Shown here: positions 1 through 9,519 of the stretch, one piece after another | Position numbering within the stretch: the stretch's first letter is position 1 | Layout of the letters: each line of letters starts with the position of its first letter | Source: a virus | DNA: 36,611 bases | Virus record (IMG/VR): IMGVR_UViG_3300025138_000128 | Coordinates: 1 to 36,611 of that record | Strand: one strand, 5' to 3' | Made by a program: the position numbers and the translations under genes | The notes under the pieces: generated by a model | Seen by the model: only the letters and a program-made list of their open reading frames with translations | Told to the model about the DNA's origin: nothing | Database searches by the model: none

Positions 1-2
1 GT

Positions 3-3000
3 AGATATTGGTATGACGGTGAATTCAGATCAGAAGAAGAATTTAAATCTATTTTAGAAAATGGACTAATAGATCAATTAATACGTGATGGAGTAGTTGA
101 GTTTAAACAAGACTTTCCTTTAGACGAATCTTTAATTAAAAATTCTACTGTTGAAACTAGAAATCCTCTAGAACTAAGCATACTTAGAAAAGTTCAAAGA
201 GGTAAAAATCTAAATACTCAAACAAAAGAAGAAACGAGTATGGATGAAAACGGTAACACTGTTTATAATTCAATACCTGTTAAAAGAAATCCTCTTACAG
301 TTTTAGAAGAATCTAGAAAAAAGAAACCTGGGAAGTATAATAAAAAACTTACTTTATTAGTAGCCACTAATGAAGGGTTATGGGTAAACGGTAATTTATT
401 AGATGGTCCTGGTGTAGGTAAAAAAGATGATGCAAAAGATGGCCCTACTAAAGGAAGTGTTGGGTATAAAATTCTACAAGACTTAAAAAATAGTATGTCT
501 GCTGATCAATTTTCTGCTCTATATAACTTAGATTCCGAAGTAGTAGGATCTGTTTTTATGATAGTAGATTCTACTAGTGGGGCTTTTCCTGTTAAATTAT
601 TTACTAATAAAATACAAGACACTAAAGATTGGGAAGATGTACAAAAAGGCCTTAAACTTTTAAGTGACCCAAAAGCAGATTTAAAAGAAAAACAAGATTT
701 TGAAAAAGCTATTAACAGAATTACTTACATGTATGATGTTAAATTTAAAGATGGTAAATATATTCTACAAAGAATTGTCAAAAATAATCAAAATATACCT
801 GCTATTAATTTTGAAAAAAATAGCGAAGGTAAATATGTAGCACAAATAACAGATGCTACAGGAGAGAGTACTACAAAAACTATTGAGGAGTATATTGGAA
901 ATAGTATCTATAGAGTAGACTATACTCGTATTAATAGAGGAGATTACAACAAAAACATTGCAGATAAAAATGTAATTAAAACAGATTTATATCAAGAAGA
1001 CGGTAATTTCTTTCATTCATCTAACTTAATTCTTTCTTATAGTGTAGTAAATCCTAAAGCAGACTTAGTAATTAAAAAACAATTATCAAGCTCATTAGGA
1101 CCTTCTGGTTCTGGTAATGCTAATAGCACTGAGAATTCATCTAAAAATGATACTCCAAATCCTAAAGCAGATTCTAATAATAAACCTGATGAAGCTAAAG
1201 GAATATTTGATATGTCTGCAGATAAAGCTATTAATGCAGAAACAATGACTGCTGTTAGATATATTACATTAAAAGAACAAAGAGATAAAGAAGGAAATGT
1301 AGTTCGTAAAAAGAAAACTTATAGAGTTTATGCAGAAGTAGGATTTGACGGACAATTACAAATTGCAAAAAGAGAATTAGTTAAAGTAAATTCTAATGGA
1401 ACTTATCAAGTTGTTGGTAAGTTTGATTTAACAGAAGGCCAAACAAAGATAGTAGATCAGTTATTTTTTAAAGACAAATTAGTTAAACAAAAAAATGCTG
1501 AGATTTCTAAATTAGCAGTAGAAACAGAACTAGATGCTATAGGAGGTATAGATCCTGGTAGCGTTACTGATTTAGATCAATTAGTCGATAGTAAACAAAA
1601 AGTAGAACCAGCAAATGAATCTAGTGATCTTTTTGATGATATGGATGACATTGAGGCTGAAACTGGAAATCAATTAGGAGAAAATGATGTTAGAGAAAAA
1701 AGAGTAGTAAAAGAAGAATTAGAAGAACAAAAAACTTGGGATAAGAAAAAAGAATTAGAACATCTTAAAAAAATATTAGGTAAAGCTTTTGTAAGAAAAA
1801 GTGGCAAAGATGGTACTGTAAGAGTTTTTAAAAACTTTGAAACATTAAAAGAATATTTACCTGCTAAGACTTACCAAATGCTTTTAGAAGCAAATAAAAA
1901 TGGTAGTGAGCTTTTTGGTTTGTTTAGCACTGCGGCTATTTTAATTAAACACAATGCTCCTGCAGGAGTAGCTTTTCACGAAGCATTTCATGTTGTATTT
2001 AATTTAGCATTGCCTATACAAGATCGAATTAAAATACTTAATGAAGCTTATTTAAAATATCCTCAATTAAAAACAAAAGTTTTAGAGTCAGGAAAAGAAT
2101 TGACATGGTTAGAGCTAGAAGAATTTTTAGCAGATGAGTTTATGGACTATGCTAATAACAATGAAAAATTTACTGGTTCGCAACTAAAAACTGATAAAAA
2201 ATCTTCATTAACAGGAATACCTACATACGATGCTTTTAGCGCTGCTTCTGCTAATTTAAAAGAAATTCCTAAATTTTTTAAAGGATTAAACAGAATGCTT
2301 AATGTGTTCTATAAACAAAACAGTGCTATAGATATTGATACTTTATTTGAAGATATTAATACTGGTTACTATGCAGATAAAATAGAATTTAAAAATACCG
2401 CATTAGATACTTCTGTAAGACAAATGAGTAGAGTATCTGAAAGAGTCACAAGTCCTCAAAGAAAATTTAATAGTGCACTAGAATTAGAAGCTTCTTTGCA
2501 AACTTTAACTAGCTTAATGTTTCAAAATTTAGAAGTTTATAGAAAAGAAAATGGATTAGAAGATACTAGTATTTCTGATTCACAAATTATAAATAAAATA
2601 GGAGTATCTAATTTAATGGCTTCTATATTAACTCGTGTTGTGTCTTTACGTAAAGGAGCTAAGAGTATTAATAATAAAGAATTGACTGAAGCTTATTCTA
2701 GTTTGTTAAGTGTTTTAACTAATGACAATAAAGCATTAGCTACAACACCAGAAGGTAATCCTTTAGTAGTAAATAGTAAATTACAATTTAAAGAATCTAC
2801 TCCTTTATTAGAATCTTTTTTAGCAGATCTAAAAGCTAGGTATAATCTTAATATAACTTTTAATGGAAATAGTTCTATTAATGATAAAGTTGATTTAAAT
2901 GAAGATCCTGCAGTTAATTCAGAAAATGAATTAGATGCTTTCTTAAAAGAAGAAACTACTGGTGACGCAGTAGCAATGACTAATTCTATAGAAGTAAATC

Positions 3001-6000
3001 CTAAAGAAAATGTAAGTCAGATCTTAAAAAGATTCTTAAATAGAATTCCAAAAAGAAATGAAAAAGGTGGTCGAGTTTATAACATGCATAATCAGCTTAT
3101 TTATGAAGACGGTAATAAAGTTTTTGGGCATCTAATTGGTCAAATTTCTAATAGCTATAGCTACGAAACTATGATAGCAAGGCTAGAAAAAGTTAATAGA
3201 CCCTGGGCAAAAGATATTTTAGAAGAGATAAGTAAATATGATAAAAGTGATACTAGAAATATTGGCCGTAGCTTATGGCTTTCTATAGGAAATAAAAATT
3301 TCTTATACTATTCTACTATTATAAAAGAGAATGGGGTATTCAAAAGAATGGGTACTAACAGAAATACTTTAGACAATATTATAAAAGATAAAATTCTTGC
3401 AGAGTTTTTAAACACAGATAATATTTTATTTAAAACAGAAGCAGGTAAAAATTGGAAAGAAAATATTGTAGAAGAAGCTGCTCAAGATTTTTTTAAAGAT
3501 ATGATCAGAATTAGTGAATCATTAAAAGAACTAAATAGTCAATTTAAAAGTACTGATCCTGCAGTAGTAAAACAAGTACCATTAATACTCGAAGCTATAC
3601 AAAAAAATCCAGAAAGTCTTTTATCAGAGAAACATAAACAAAAAGGAAAAGAGGACCAATTACAACGTGTTGTAGATTATAAATTATTAAATTTTAAAAA
3701 TTTATCTAAAAGTCTTAATAAATATAATATAGAATTAAGCCCTACTCAACTTGAAAATATTTATAATCCTAATTTAAAAAATCCTCAAAATAGTGTAGAA
3801 AATTTACAAAAATTAATTAGTGTTTTAGTAGAACTTTCTGCAGGATTATCTGGAGGAAGATATAAAAGAACAAGAAGTACTGAAACTAGAGCTTTTGAAT
3901 ATAATGAAGTTTTTGATAGAATTCCTAGAAATCCATTTTTAAGTAAAGAAAAACAAGAGTTAACAGAAGAAGAAATTGAAAAAGGTGCTCAAGAAGTAAG
4001 TAATAAAGCAGATAATGATCTTTTAAATTCTTTAGCAGCAGCTATGGAGCCTGGTTTAGCTAGTGAAGGGTTATTTGCTTTTAGAAACATGGATGGCAAA
4101 ACTATTTATGCTTTAATTTATTCTGGCCAAATAAACAAAATGCTAGAACAAATAAAAGATCCTGAAGAATTTCAAAAGATTTTAGATAAAACAGGTACAC
4201 TAGATAATTTTGTAAAGCAATTGCCTCTTGTTCAAGAATTATTAGATCCTGATTCAGAAATGAATGAAACAGGTCGTAATTATATGAAATTAACTATTCT
4301 CGACGGAATGCGGGAAGAAAGAAAATCTCAAGGAGTTGTATACAGCAGGATGAGTGATCAAGAATTATTTGGTACTCAGATAGGTATGTATATAAATAAC
4401 CAAAGTAAAATTAAATCTGAAGGTTTTAAAGCAGGAAGGCCTTCTTATTTTAAATTAGGAATTGCTTCTGACTCTCCTAATATACATTTTATTAATGCTC
4501 CTTCATTAGAGAAAAAAGCTATTATAGATAAATTAGTTCAAACAGCTAGAGCTGAACATTCAAGAATTTTAAAAGTTCAAAATCTAGAAAAAAACTTTGC
4601 AGAAAGTAAAAAAGATGCTGTACAAAATGAATTGTTAAGAATTCCTAATTACGTTAAAAACGGTAAGAAATGGCAAACTCTTAGCTTCTTAAACAACAGT
4701 GAGGTAGGTATTGCTACTATGAAAAATGGCTTTAATGAAGCAGGTATAAGAGAGGCTATAGAAGAATTTCTTACAGAGGATGTAACAAAAGAAGGAGGAT
4801 TTTTTAACAAACAATTTACAGAGCTAAAAGAAAAAGGTATTATTAAAAGCATTGCAGATAACGGTGATGTATTATTTAATTCAGGAATTATAGACACTCG
4901 AATTACTAGCTCTAGTAAAATAAATAATACAGAATTTCTAAAAGGATATTTGCTAAATCAATTTTATTATAACACTCAATTAAATACTTTATTTGGAGGA
5001 GACATTTCTTTTTATAAAGGAACTGTAGATGCACAAAAACGTTTTAAGCAACTATTTAGTCCTGGTACATATACTCTAGGTGAAGGTAATATGGATGCAG
5101 TTATTTTAGATGATATAGAAGAATTGACAGAAGAAAAAACTTTAGAAGTTATTGATTCTATAATAGAAGATTCTAATCTAACTGATGGAGAAAAAAGATT
5201 AACTAAAGAAGTTTGGAAACAAAAACATAATATTACTGATGCTGCTACAATATTAAGTCTTAGAAGACGTAAAGAAATTTTAGAAGACTTAGATAGATGG
5301 ACCCCAGAAATGGAAGAGTCATATAAAAGAATTGAAAGAGGAGAAGATACATTAGAAGATTTCCATACTGTAAATAGCAATCCTTTTGCATCTCCAGCAA
5401 AACCATTCTTTTATACTGTAAGAAATATTAATGGAACAAGAGTTCCTTTACAAATTAAAAATGCAGAGTTTGTTCCTACTCCCGCATTTGCTTTACAAAA
5501 AGAAGGAGATGCTTACAAGTACCCAAAACTAGCAGCTTTATATCTAGATCTTAATGGAGGTAAAAATTTAAAAGGACAAGAAGTACAGCCTAAGTTTGAT
5601 GTAGCTATGTTTGCAACAGCTGTTAAGGTAGGCGCAGTAGCCAACAATGTTACAATTGATAATAAAGGAGACTATAAATATACTTTTAATTCTTATCAAG
5701 AAGTTGATGGTGAGTTTAAAATAAACGAAGGATTTAATGTTATACAAATAGATAAAGCAGATTATAGATCACAGCAAGAAACTCCGCCTCACTTTATAGA
5801 CGACAGATCTAACTTTAGTACACAAACAAGAAATATTATAATTCAAGATTTAGATCCTAATCCAGATAATAAATATGATTTAAGTAACGGAGATTTAAGA
5901 TCTGGAGAAGAAACTGCAATGTTGTTTCAAGAAATAGTTTCTAATGATTTAGAAAGAGATTATAATAAAATAAGAGACGAGTTTTTGTTAGCTAATGGAG

Positions 6001-9000
6001 ATTTAAATTATGAAACTTTGCTTCCTATTTTAGCTACTGCTGCAAAAGATAGAGGATACGGTCCTTCTTATTTAGAAGCTATAAAGCCTGTAAAAAATTC
6101 TAAAGGAGAGATAAGATCTTTCTTGCCACTATACCATCCTAAAATAAATTATCAAACTCAAGCATTAGTAAATTCTATAATTAGGAATAGAGTTACTAAG
6201 CAAAAAATTAATGGTGGACAAGTAGCCAACTTTACTAGTTACGGTGTTTCTGATAAATTAAACATGACTATAGAAAACGGAGGAATTACTTTAAAAGCAA
6301 TTATGCCGTGGACATCTGCCAAGTTTTTTCCTACTGATGAAAATGGAAATGTAGATATAAAAAAGCTACAAGAAACTGAAGCAGGTCGAGAGCTTTTAGA
6401 AATTGTTGCTAATAGGATTCCGACGGAAGATAAGTACTCAATATTTAATATTAAAATTGTAGGCTTTAGTCCTGAATCTATGGGTGGCCAAATCATACTT
6501 CCAAGAGAAATTACTACTATTGCTGGGCTTGACTTCGATATTGATAAATTATTCTTTATGATGAAGAATTTTTATTATAAAAATGGAGAAATTAAAATAG
6601 ATAGATTTGTAGATAAAATAGAAACTGAAGAAGAGCAAGAAAACTTAGCTCGTAATATATATAGCAGTTTAGCTTCTTATACAAGATATTTAGATACTAT
6701 AGGAATAAGAGGTAGCCAAAAAGAACTTAAAATACAGAAGTATAAAAAAGAGTCTAAAGAATCTGCACAAAGACAAAAAGATTCAGAAAAATTTTCTCAG
6801 CAAATTGAAGCTGTTGATAATTTTTTAAAAGCTTTAACTGAACAAGAAGAAGATTTTGAATTTACTGTAGACGAGCAATTTTATTCTGAGGAACAAATTA
6901 AAGAATTAAATAATATTAAATCTTTCTTAGCAACACAGCCTAGTCAAAATATTATAAGACTAAACAGTAAAAAAGCTAGCGATAATAAAAAGATAGATAT
7001 TATGAAAGGTATACTTAAAAACAAGTATACTACTCCTATGATTCTTCAAACTGGTAACTTTGAAACACTTCATGCATATGCTTCTAGAATAAGATTATTG
7101 CGAGCAGGAAAAACAGAAGAAGCTAAACTTAAAGGAAAAGCTTTGATAGAAGCAGCTAATAAATTAGATGAAGACAATGACTTTAACATTAACTACCCAT
7201 CTACTCAGTTAGAATTGTTTAGACGTAATATGGATGGTAGAGATCTAACAGGTATATTTGCTAACCACACAAGTCACCATGCAAAAGCACAACATACTAA
7301 TTTAAAGTTAAAAGAAGCTATAACTATAAATAAAAAGAAATACATTAATTTAAATAAATCTATTGTTAATGGAACTAGAGTATCAAGAACTTTAGCTGTA
7401 AAAGATGCAGCTGTTGTTGATAATGCAAAAGAACCTTTAGCAGGATTTTTAAATATTAATTATTTTACTGCAGATACTGTAGCGCTTTCAGACAGACTAG
7501 GAGTATCTGAAGGTTTTACTTACGCTTTAATTAATCAACCTATTATATTAAGATTAACTAGAGAATTCTTTAATGACCCAGGAACTTTTAATCCTGGAGG
7601 AATGATTTATGATTTAAAAGGAGATTTAGTAGAAAAAATTCAAAAAGCTTCAGGAAGAAAATTTGAAGAAATATATGAAGCTGTAAAAAAGAGATTAAAT
7701 ACTTTAGATACAAAACAATTAGAAGAAACTTTAAAAGCTCCTAGTATACAAAATACTGATTATTTAATGAATCAATTAGTCGCTTTAACTCTATTTGAAA
7801 ATTTATATAATATTGGATCAGAACTAGGAACAGGAGTACAAGCAGCAAGAGTAGATACCCAAGCACTAAATCCTACTAATGCAGAAAATTTTACTGTTAT
7901 TCAAAAACAAAAGAAGACTGTTCAAAAAGAACAAGATCCTGAAAAAGGTAATTATATAGAAGGACTCTCAGAAATATTTGTTCCAGGAAGGTCTAGTACA
8001 CAGATAATGATTCCAAGTTTTAATGAGTTTGGAATATTAAAACCTACTTCAGATATTACAGAAAAAATATTTCCTAGTGTAGGAACATACAATGAGAATG
8101 AAGCAAGATTTGATTATTCTTTTTTAGGTACTATGAAACAAGAACTAGCTGACGAATTAAAAAGCAGTGGGCTTATCAATGAAAAACATGCTAGACTTAT
8201 AGACACTCAATTTATTAATTACATTGCCACAGGCTATTCTTTTTTCGATGCTTCTCAGAGTAAAGATATACTAACAAAAACTCCAGATAAGTTAAGAAAA
8301 ATAAGACAAGCACTTCAAAACCTTAATTCTCAACTAAGTAAAGCAGTAAATGATAATCTAGAAGGTATCGATAATAGAAAAGCTTTTTTGAGGTTTGTAA
8401 ATGATTTAGAAATAAAAGATAAAGAAAAAGGAATACCATTAGAAAAAAGAATCGTATATTACAACAGTGGGAAAGGAAAAGAAGATTTTCAAACTATGGA
8501 AGTAATTTGGGAACAAATGCTTCATTCTTCTAATCCTGTAATTAAAGACTTTGCTTTAGACCTAGTTAAATATAGTTTCTTTAGTAATGGTTATGGTTAC
8601 GGTCCTTACAGTATAGCTGACTTAATTCCTCCTTCTTTTTGGGGAGATGAGTATCAAGCAAAATTAAATGCTGATGGGTCTACTTTTAATGAATATATGG
8701 AGACTATATTTAGAGATTTAAAAAATAATAGTTTAGATGAATCTAAAACTTCTGTTAATTCAGAAAGATTTAAAAAACAACTTGTTCAAGCATTTGGTAG
8801 ATCCCCTGGATTAGTAAAAACAACTCAAGTAAAACTTTTAACTGCTACTCAAAAAGCTAAAAATAAATTAAGTAAAGACAGTGATGTAAGAGAATTTGTA
8901 AGATTAGCAGATTCAGGAAGAGTAGGAGACATGTCAGGAAATGTTCTTATTAATACTGCAAAAAATAAAGACTTTTTAAATGAAGATACTAAAAAGCCTT

Positions 9001-9518
9001 TAAAATATGTAAGAAGATACATAAAACCGTTAGTAGATCCTATAACTCAAAAAAGAGGAGCTTACCAATTATATGAGTTAACTGCTACAGAATATGTAAA
9101 TCCTTCAACATCTGTTTTAACTTATAGTCCAATTCCTATGACTTCTATATCTAATGTTGTTCTTAATTTAGATATGAATAATGATATAACTAAACCTTGG
9201 TTAGACAAAAGCAAATCTAAAAGTTCTTTAGAAACAACTTTAGATAATAATTCTACTGATACTAGATCTCAAAAAGATGTTAAAGGAACAAAAACTGAAC
9301 CTGAATCAACTACAGTACCATCTGTTACTAATAAAAAAGAAGAAGGTCCTAAAAAAGAAACTAAAAAAGATAATAGCGGTTTATTTGAAGAAGGTCCAGT
9401 AGATCCTTATAACTATACTTATAGAGAAGAGGTAGAAGAAAATGGTATGACAGAAAAAGATTGGAATACTTTAAGTAAAAAAGAAAAACAAAACTTTTTA
9501 GATTGTAAAGGATTATAA
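3..9518 (+). CDS. giant crAss-like virion RNA polymerase polypeptide with zincin-like domain (5' partial)
   Basis: The frame is open from the left edge: codons from position 3 run without a stop into the ATG at 240, so the true start lies outside the window and at least 3171 residues are seen. The codons at 6531-6545 give DFDID, preceded by ILPREI and AGL. This matches the catalytic metal-binding motif of the single-chain RNA polymerase of crAss-like phages (phi14:2 gp66 family), which resembles both cellular RNAP and RNA-silencing polymerases. An HExxH motif (HEAFH, 1977-1991) followed by EEFLADE (2118-2138) suggests a zinc metallopeptidase-like domain upstream in the same chain. Ser/Asn/Lys-rich linkers lie at about 1086-1200 and 9205-9400. 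It is followed after one base by another giant gene. By family knowledge it is packaged and ejected to transcribe early genes. The RNAP call is strong; the peptidase activity is inferred. Confidence 0.88.
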   Translation, partial: RYWYDGEFRSEEEFKSILENGLIDQLIRDGVVEFKQDFPLDESLIKNSTVETRNPLELSILRKVQRGKNLNTQTKEETSMDENGNTVYNSIPVKRNPLTVLEESRKKKPGKYNKKLTLLVATNEGLWVNGNLLDGPGVGKKDDAKDGPTKGSVGYKILQDLKNSMSADQFSALYNLDSEVVGSVFMIVDSTSGAFPVKLFTNKIQDTKDWEDVQKGLKLLSDPKADLKEKQDFEKAINRITYMYDVKFKDGKYILQRIVKNNQNIPAINFEKNSEGKYVAQITDATGESTTKTIEEYIGNSIYRVDYTRINRGDYNKNIADKNVIKTDLYQEDGNFFHSSNLILSYSVVNPKADLVIKKQLSSSLGPSGSGNANSTENSSKNDTPNPKADSNNKPDEAKGIFDMSADKAINAETMTAVRYITLKEQRDKEGNVVRKKKTYRVYAEVGFDGQLQIAKRELVKVNSNGTYQVVGKFDLTEGQTKIVDQLFFKDKLVKQKNAEISKLAVETELDAIGGIDPGSVTDLDQLVDSKQKVEPANESSDLFDDMDDIEAETGNQLGENDVREKRVVKEELEEQKTWDKKKELEHLKKILGKAFVRKSGKDGTVRVFKNFETLKEYLPAKTYQMLLEANKNGSELFGLFSTAAILIKHNAPAGVAFHEAFHVVFNLALPIQDRIKILNEAYLKYPQLKTKVLESGKELTWLELEEFLADEFMDYANNNEKFTGSQLKTDKKSSLTGIPTYDAFSAASANLKEIPKFFKGLNRMLNVFYKQNSAIDIDTLFEDINTGYYADKIEFKNTALDTSVRQMSRVSERVTSPQRKFNSALELEASLQTLTSLMFQNLEVYRKENGLEDTSISDSQIINKIGVSNLMASILTRVVSLRKGAKSINNKELTEAYSSLLSVLTNDNKALATTPEGNPLVVNSKLQFKESTPLLESFLADLKARYNLNITFNGNSSINDKVDLNEDPAVNSENELDAFLKEETTGDAVAMTNSIEVNPKENVSQILKRFLNRIPKRNEKGGRVYNMHNQLIYEDGNKVFGHLIGQISNSYSYETMIARLEKVNRPWAKDILEEISKYDKSDTRNIGRSLWLSIGNKNFLYYSTIIKENGVFKRMGTNRNTLDNIIKDKILAEFLNTDNILFKTEAGKNWKENIVEEAAQDFFKDMIRISESLKELNSQFKSTDPAVVKQVPLILEAIQKNPESLLSEKHKQKGKEDQLQRVVDYKLLNFKNLSKSLNKYNIELSPTQLENIYNPNLKNPQNSVENLQKLISVLVELSAGLSGGRYKRTRSTETRAFEYNEVFDRIPRNPFLSKEKQELTEEEIEKGAQEVSNKADNDLLNSLAAAMEPGLASEGLFAFRNMDGKTIYALIYSGQINKMLEQIKDPEEFQKILDKTGTLDNFVKQLPLVQELLDPDSEMNETGRNYMKLTILDGMREERKSQGVVYSRMSDQELFGTQIGMYINNQSKIKSEGFKAGRPSYFKLGIASDSPNIHFINAPSLEKKAIIDKLVQTARAEHSRILKVQNLEKNFAESKKDAVQNELLRIPNYVKNGKKWQTLSFLNNSEVGIATMKNGFNEAGIREAIEEFLTEDVTKEGGFFNKQFTELKEKGIIKSIADNGDVLFNSGIIDTRITSSSKINNTEFLKGYLLNQFYYNTQLNTLFGGDISFYKGTVDAQKRFKQLFSPGTYTLGEGNMDAVILDDIEELTEEKTLEVIDSIIEDSNLTDGEKRLTKEVWKQKHNITDAATILSLRRRKEILEDLDRWTPEMEESYKRIERGEDTLEDFHTVNSNPFASPAKPFFYTVRNINGTRVPLQIKNAEFVPTPAFALQKEGDAYKYPKLAALYLDLNGGKNLKGQEVQPKFDVAMFATAVKVGAVANNVTIDNKGDYKYTFNSYQEVDGEFKINEGFNVIQIDKADYRSQQETPPHFIDDRSNFSTQTRNIIIQDLDPNPDNKYDLSNGDLRSGEETAMLFQEIVSNDLERDYNKIRDEFLLANGDLNYETLLPILATAAKDRGYGPSYLEAIKPVKNSKGEIRSFLPLYHPKINYQTQALVNSIIRNRVTKQKINGGQVANFTSYGVSDKLNMTIENGGITLKAIMPWTSAKFFPTDENGNVDIKKLQETEAGRELLEIVANRIPTEDKYSIFNIKIVGFSPESMGGQIILPREITTIAGLDFDIDKLFFMMKNFYYKNGEIKIDRFVDKIETEEEQENLARNIYSSLASYTRYLDTIGIRGSQKELKIQKYKKESKESAQRQKDSEKFSQQIEAVDNFLKALTEQEEDFEFTVDEQFYSEEQIKELNNIKSFLATQPSQNIIRLNSKKASDNKKIDIMKGILKNKYTTPMILQTGNFETLHAYASRIRLLRAGKTEEAKLKGKALIEAANKLDEDNDFNINYPSTQLELFRRNMDGRDLTGIFANHTSHHAKAQHTNLKLKEAITINKKKYINLNKSIVNGTRVSRTLAVKDAAVVDNAKEPLAGFLNINYFTADTVALSDRLGVSEGFTYALINQPIILRLTREFFNDPGTFNPGGMIYDLKGDLVEKIQKASGRKFEEIYEAVKKRLNTLDTKQLEETLKAPSIQNTDYLMNQLVALTLFENLYNIGSELGTGVQAARVDTQALNPTNAENFTVIQKQKKTVQKEQDPEKGNYIEGLSEIFVPGRSSTQIMIPSFNEFGILKPTSDITEKIFPSVGTYNENEARFDYSFLGTMKQELADELKSSGLINEKHARLIDTQFINYIATGYSFFDASQSKDILTKTPDKLRKIRQALQNLNSQLSKAVNDNLEGIDNRKAFLRFVNDLEIKDKEKGIPLEKRIVYYNSGKGKEDFQTMEVIWEQMLHSSNPVIKDFALDLVKYSFFSNGYGYGPYSIADLIPPSFWGDEYQAKLNADGSTFNEYMETIFRDLKNNSLDESKTSVNSERFKKQLVQAFGRSPGLVKTTQVKLLTATQKAKNKLSKDSDVREFVRLADSGRVGDMSGNVLINTAKNKDFLNEDTKKPLKYVRRYIKPLVDPITQKRGAYQLYELTATEYVNPSTSVLTYSPIPMTSISNVVLNLDMNNDITKPWLDKSKSKSSLETTLDNNSTDTRSQKDVKGTKTEPESTTVPSVTNKKEEGPKKETKKDNSGLFEEGPVDPYNYTYREEVEENGMTEKDWNTLSKKEKQNFLDCKGL

Positions 9519-9519
9519 T

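Noticed and set aside
240-242. ATG at 240 as the start of the giant RNAP gene
   Set aside because: The frame is open all the way from position 3 with sensible amino-acid composition, so this ATG is internal and the gene is 5' partial.
4649-6496. Reading frames on the - strand inside the giant RNAP gene (4649-4897, 5012-5380, 6239-6496)
   Set aside because: They are antisense shadows of the coding strand with Ser/Leu/Phe-rich, unstructured products and no leaders.
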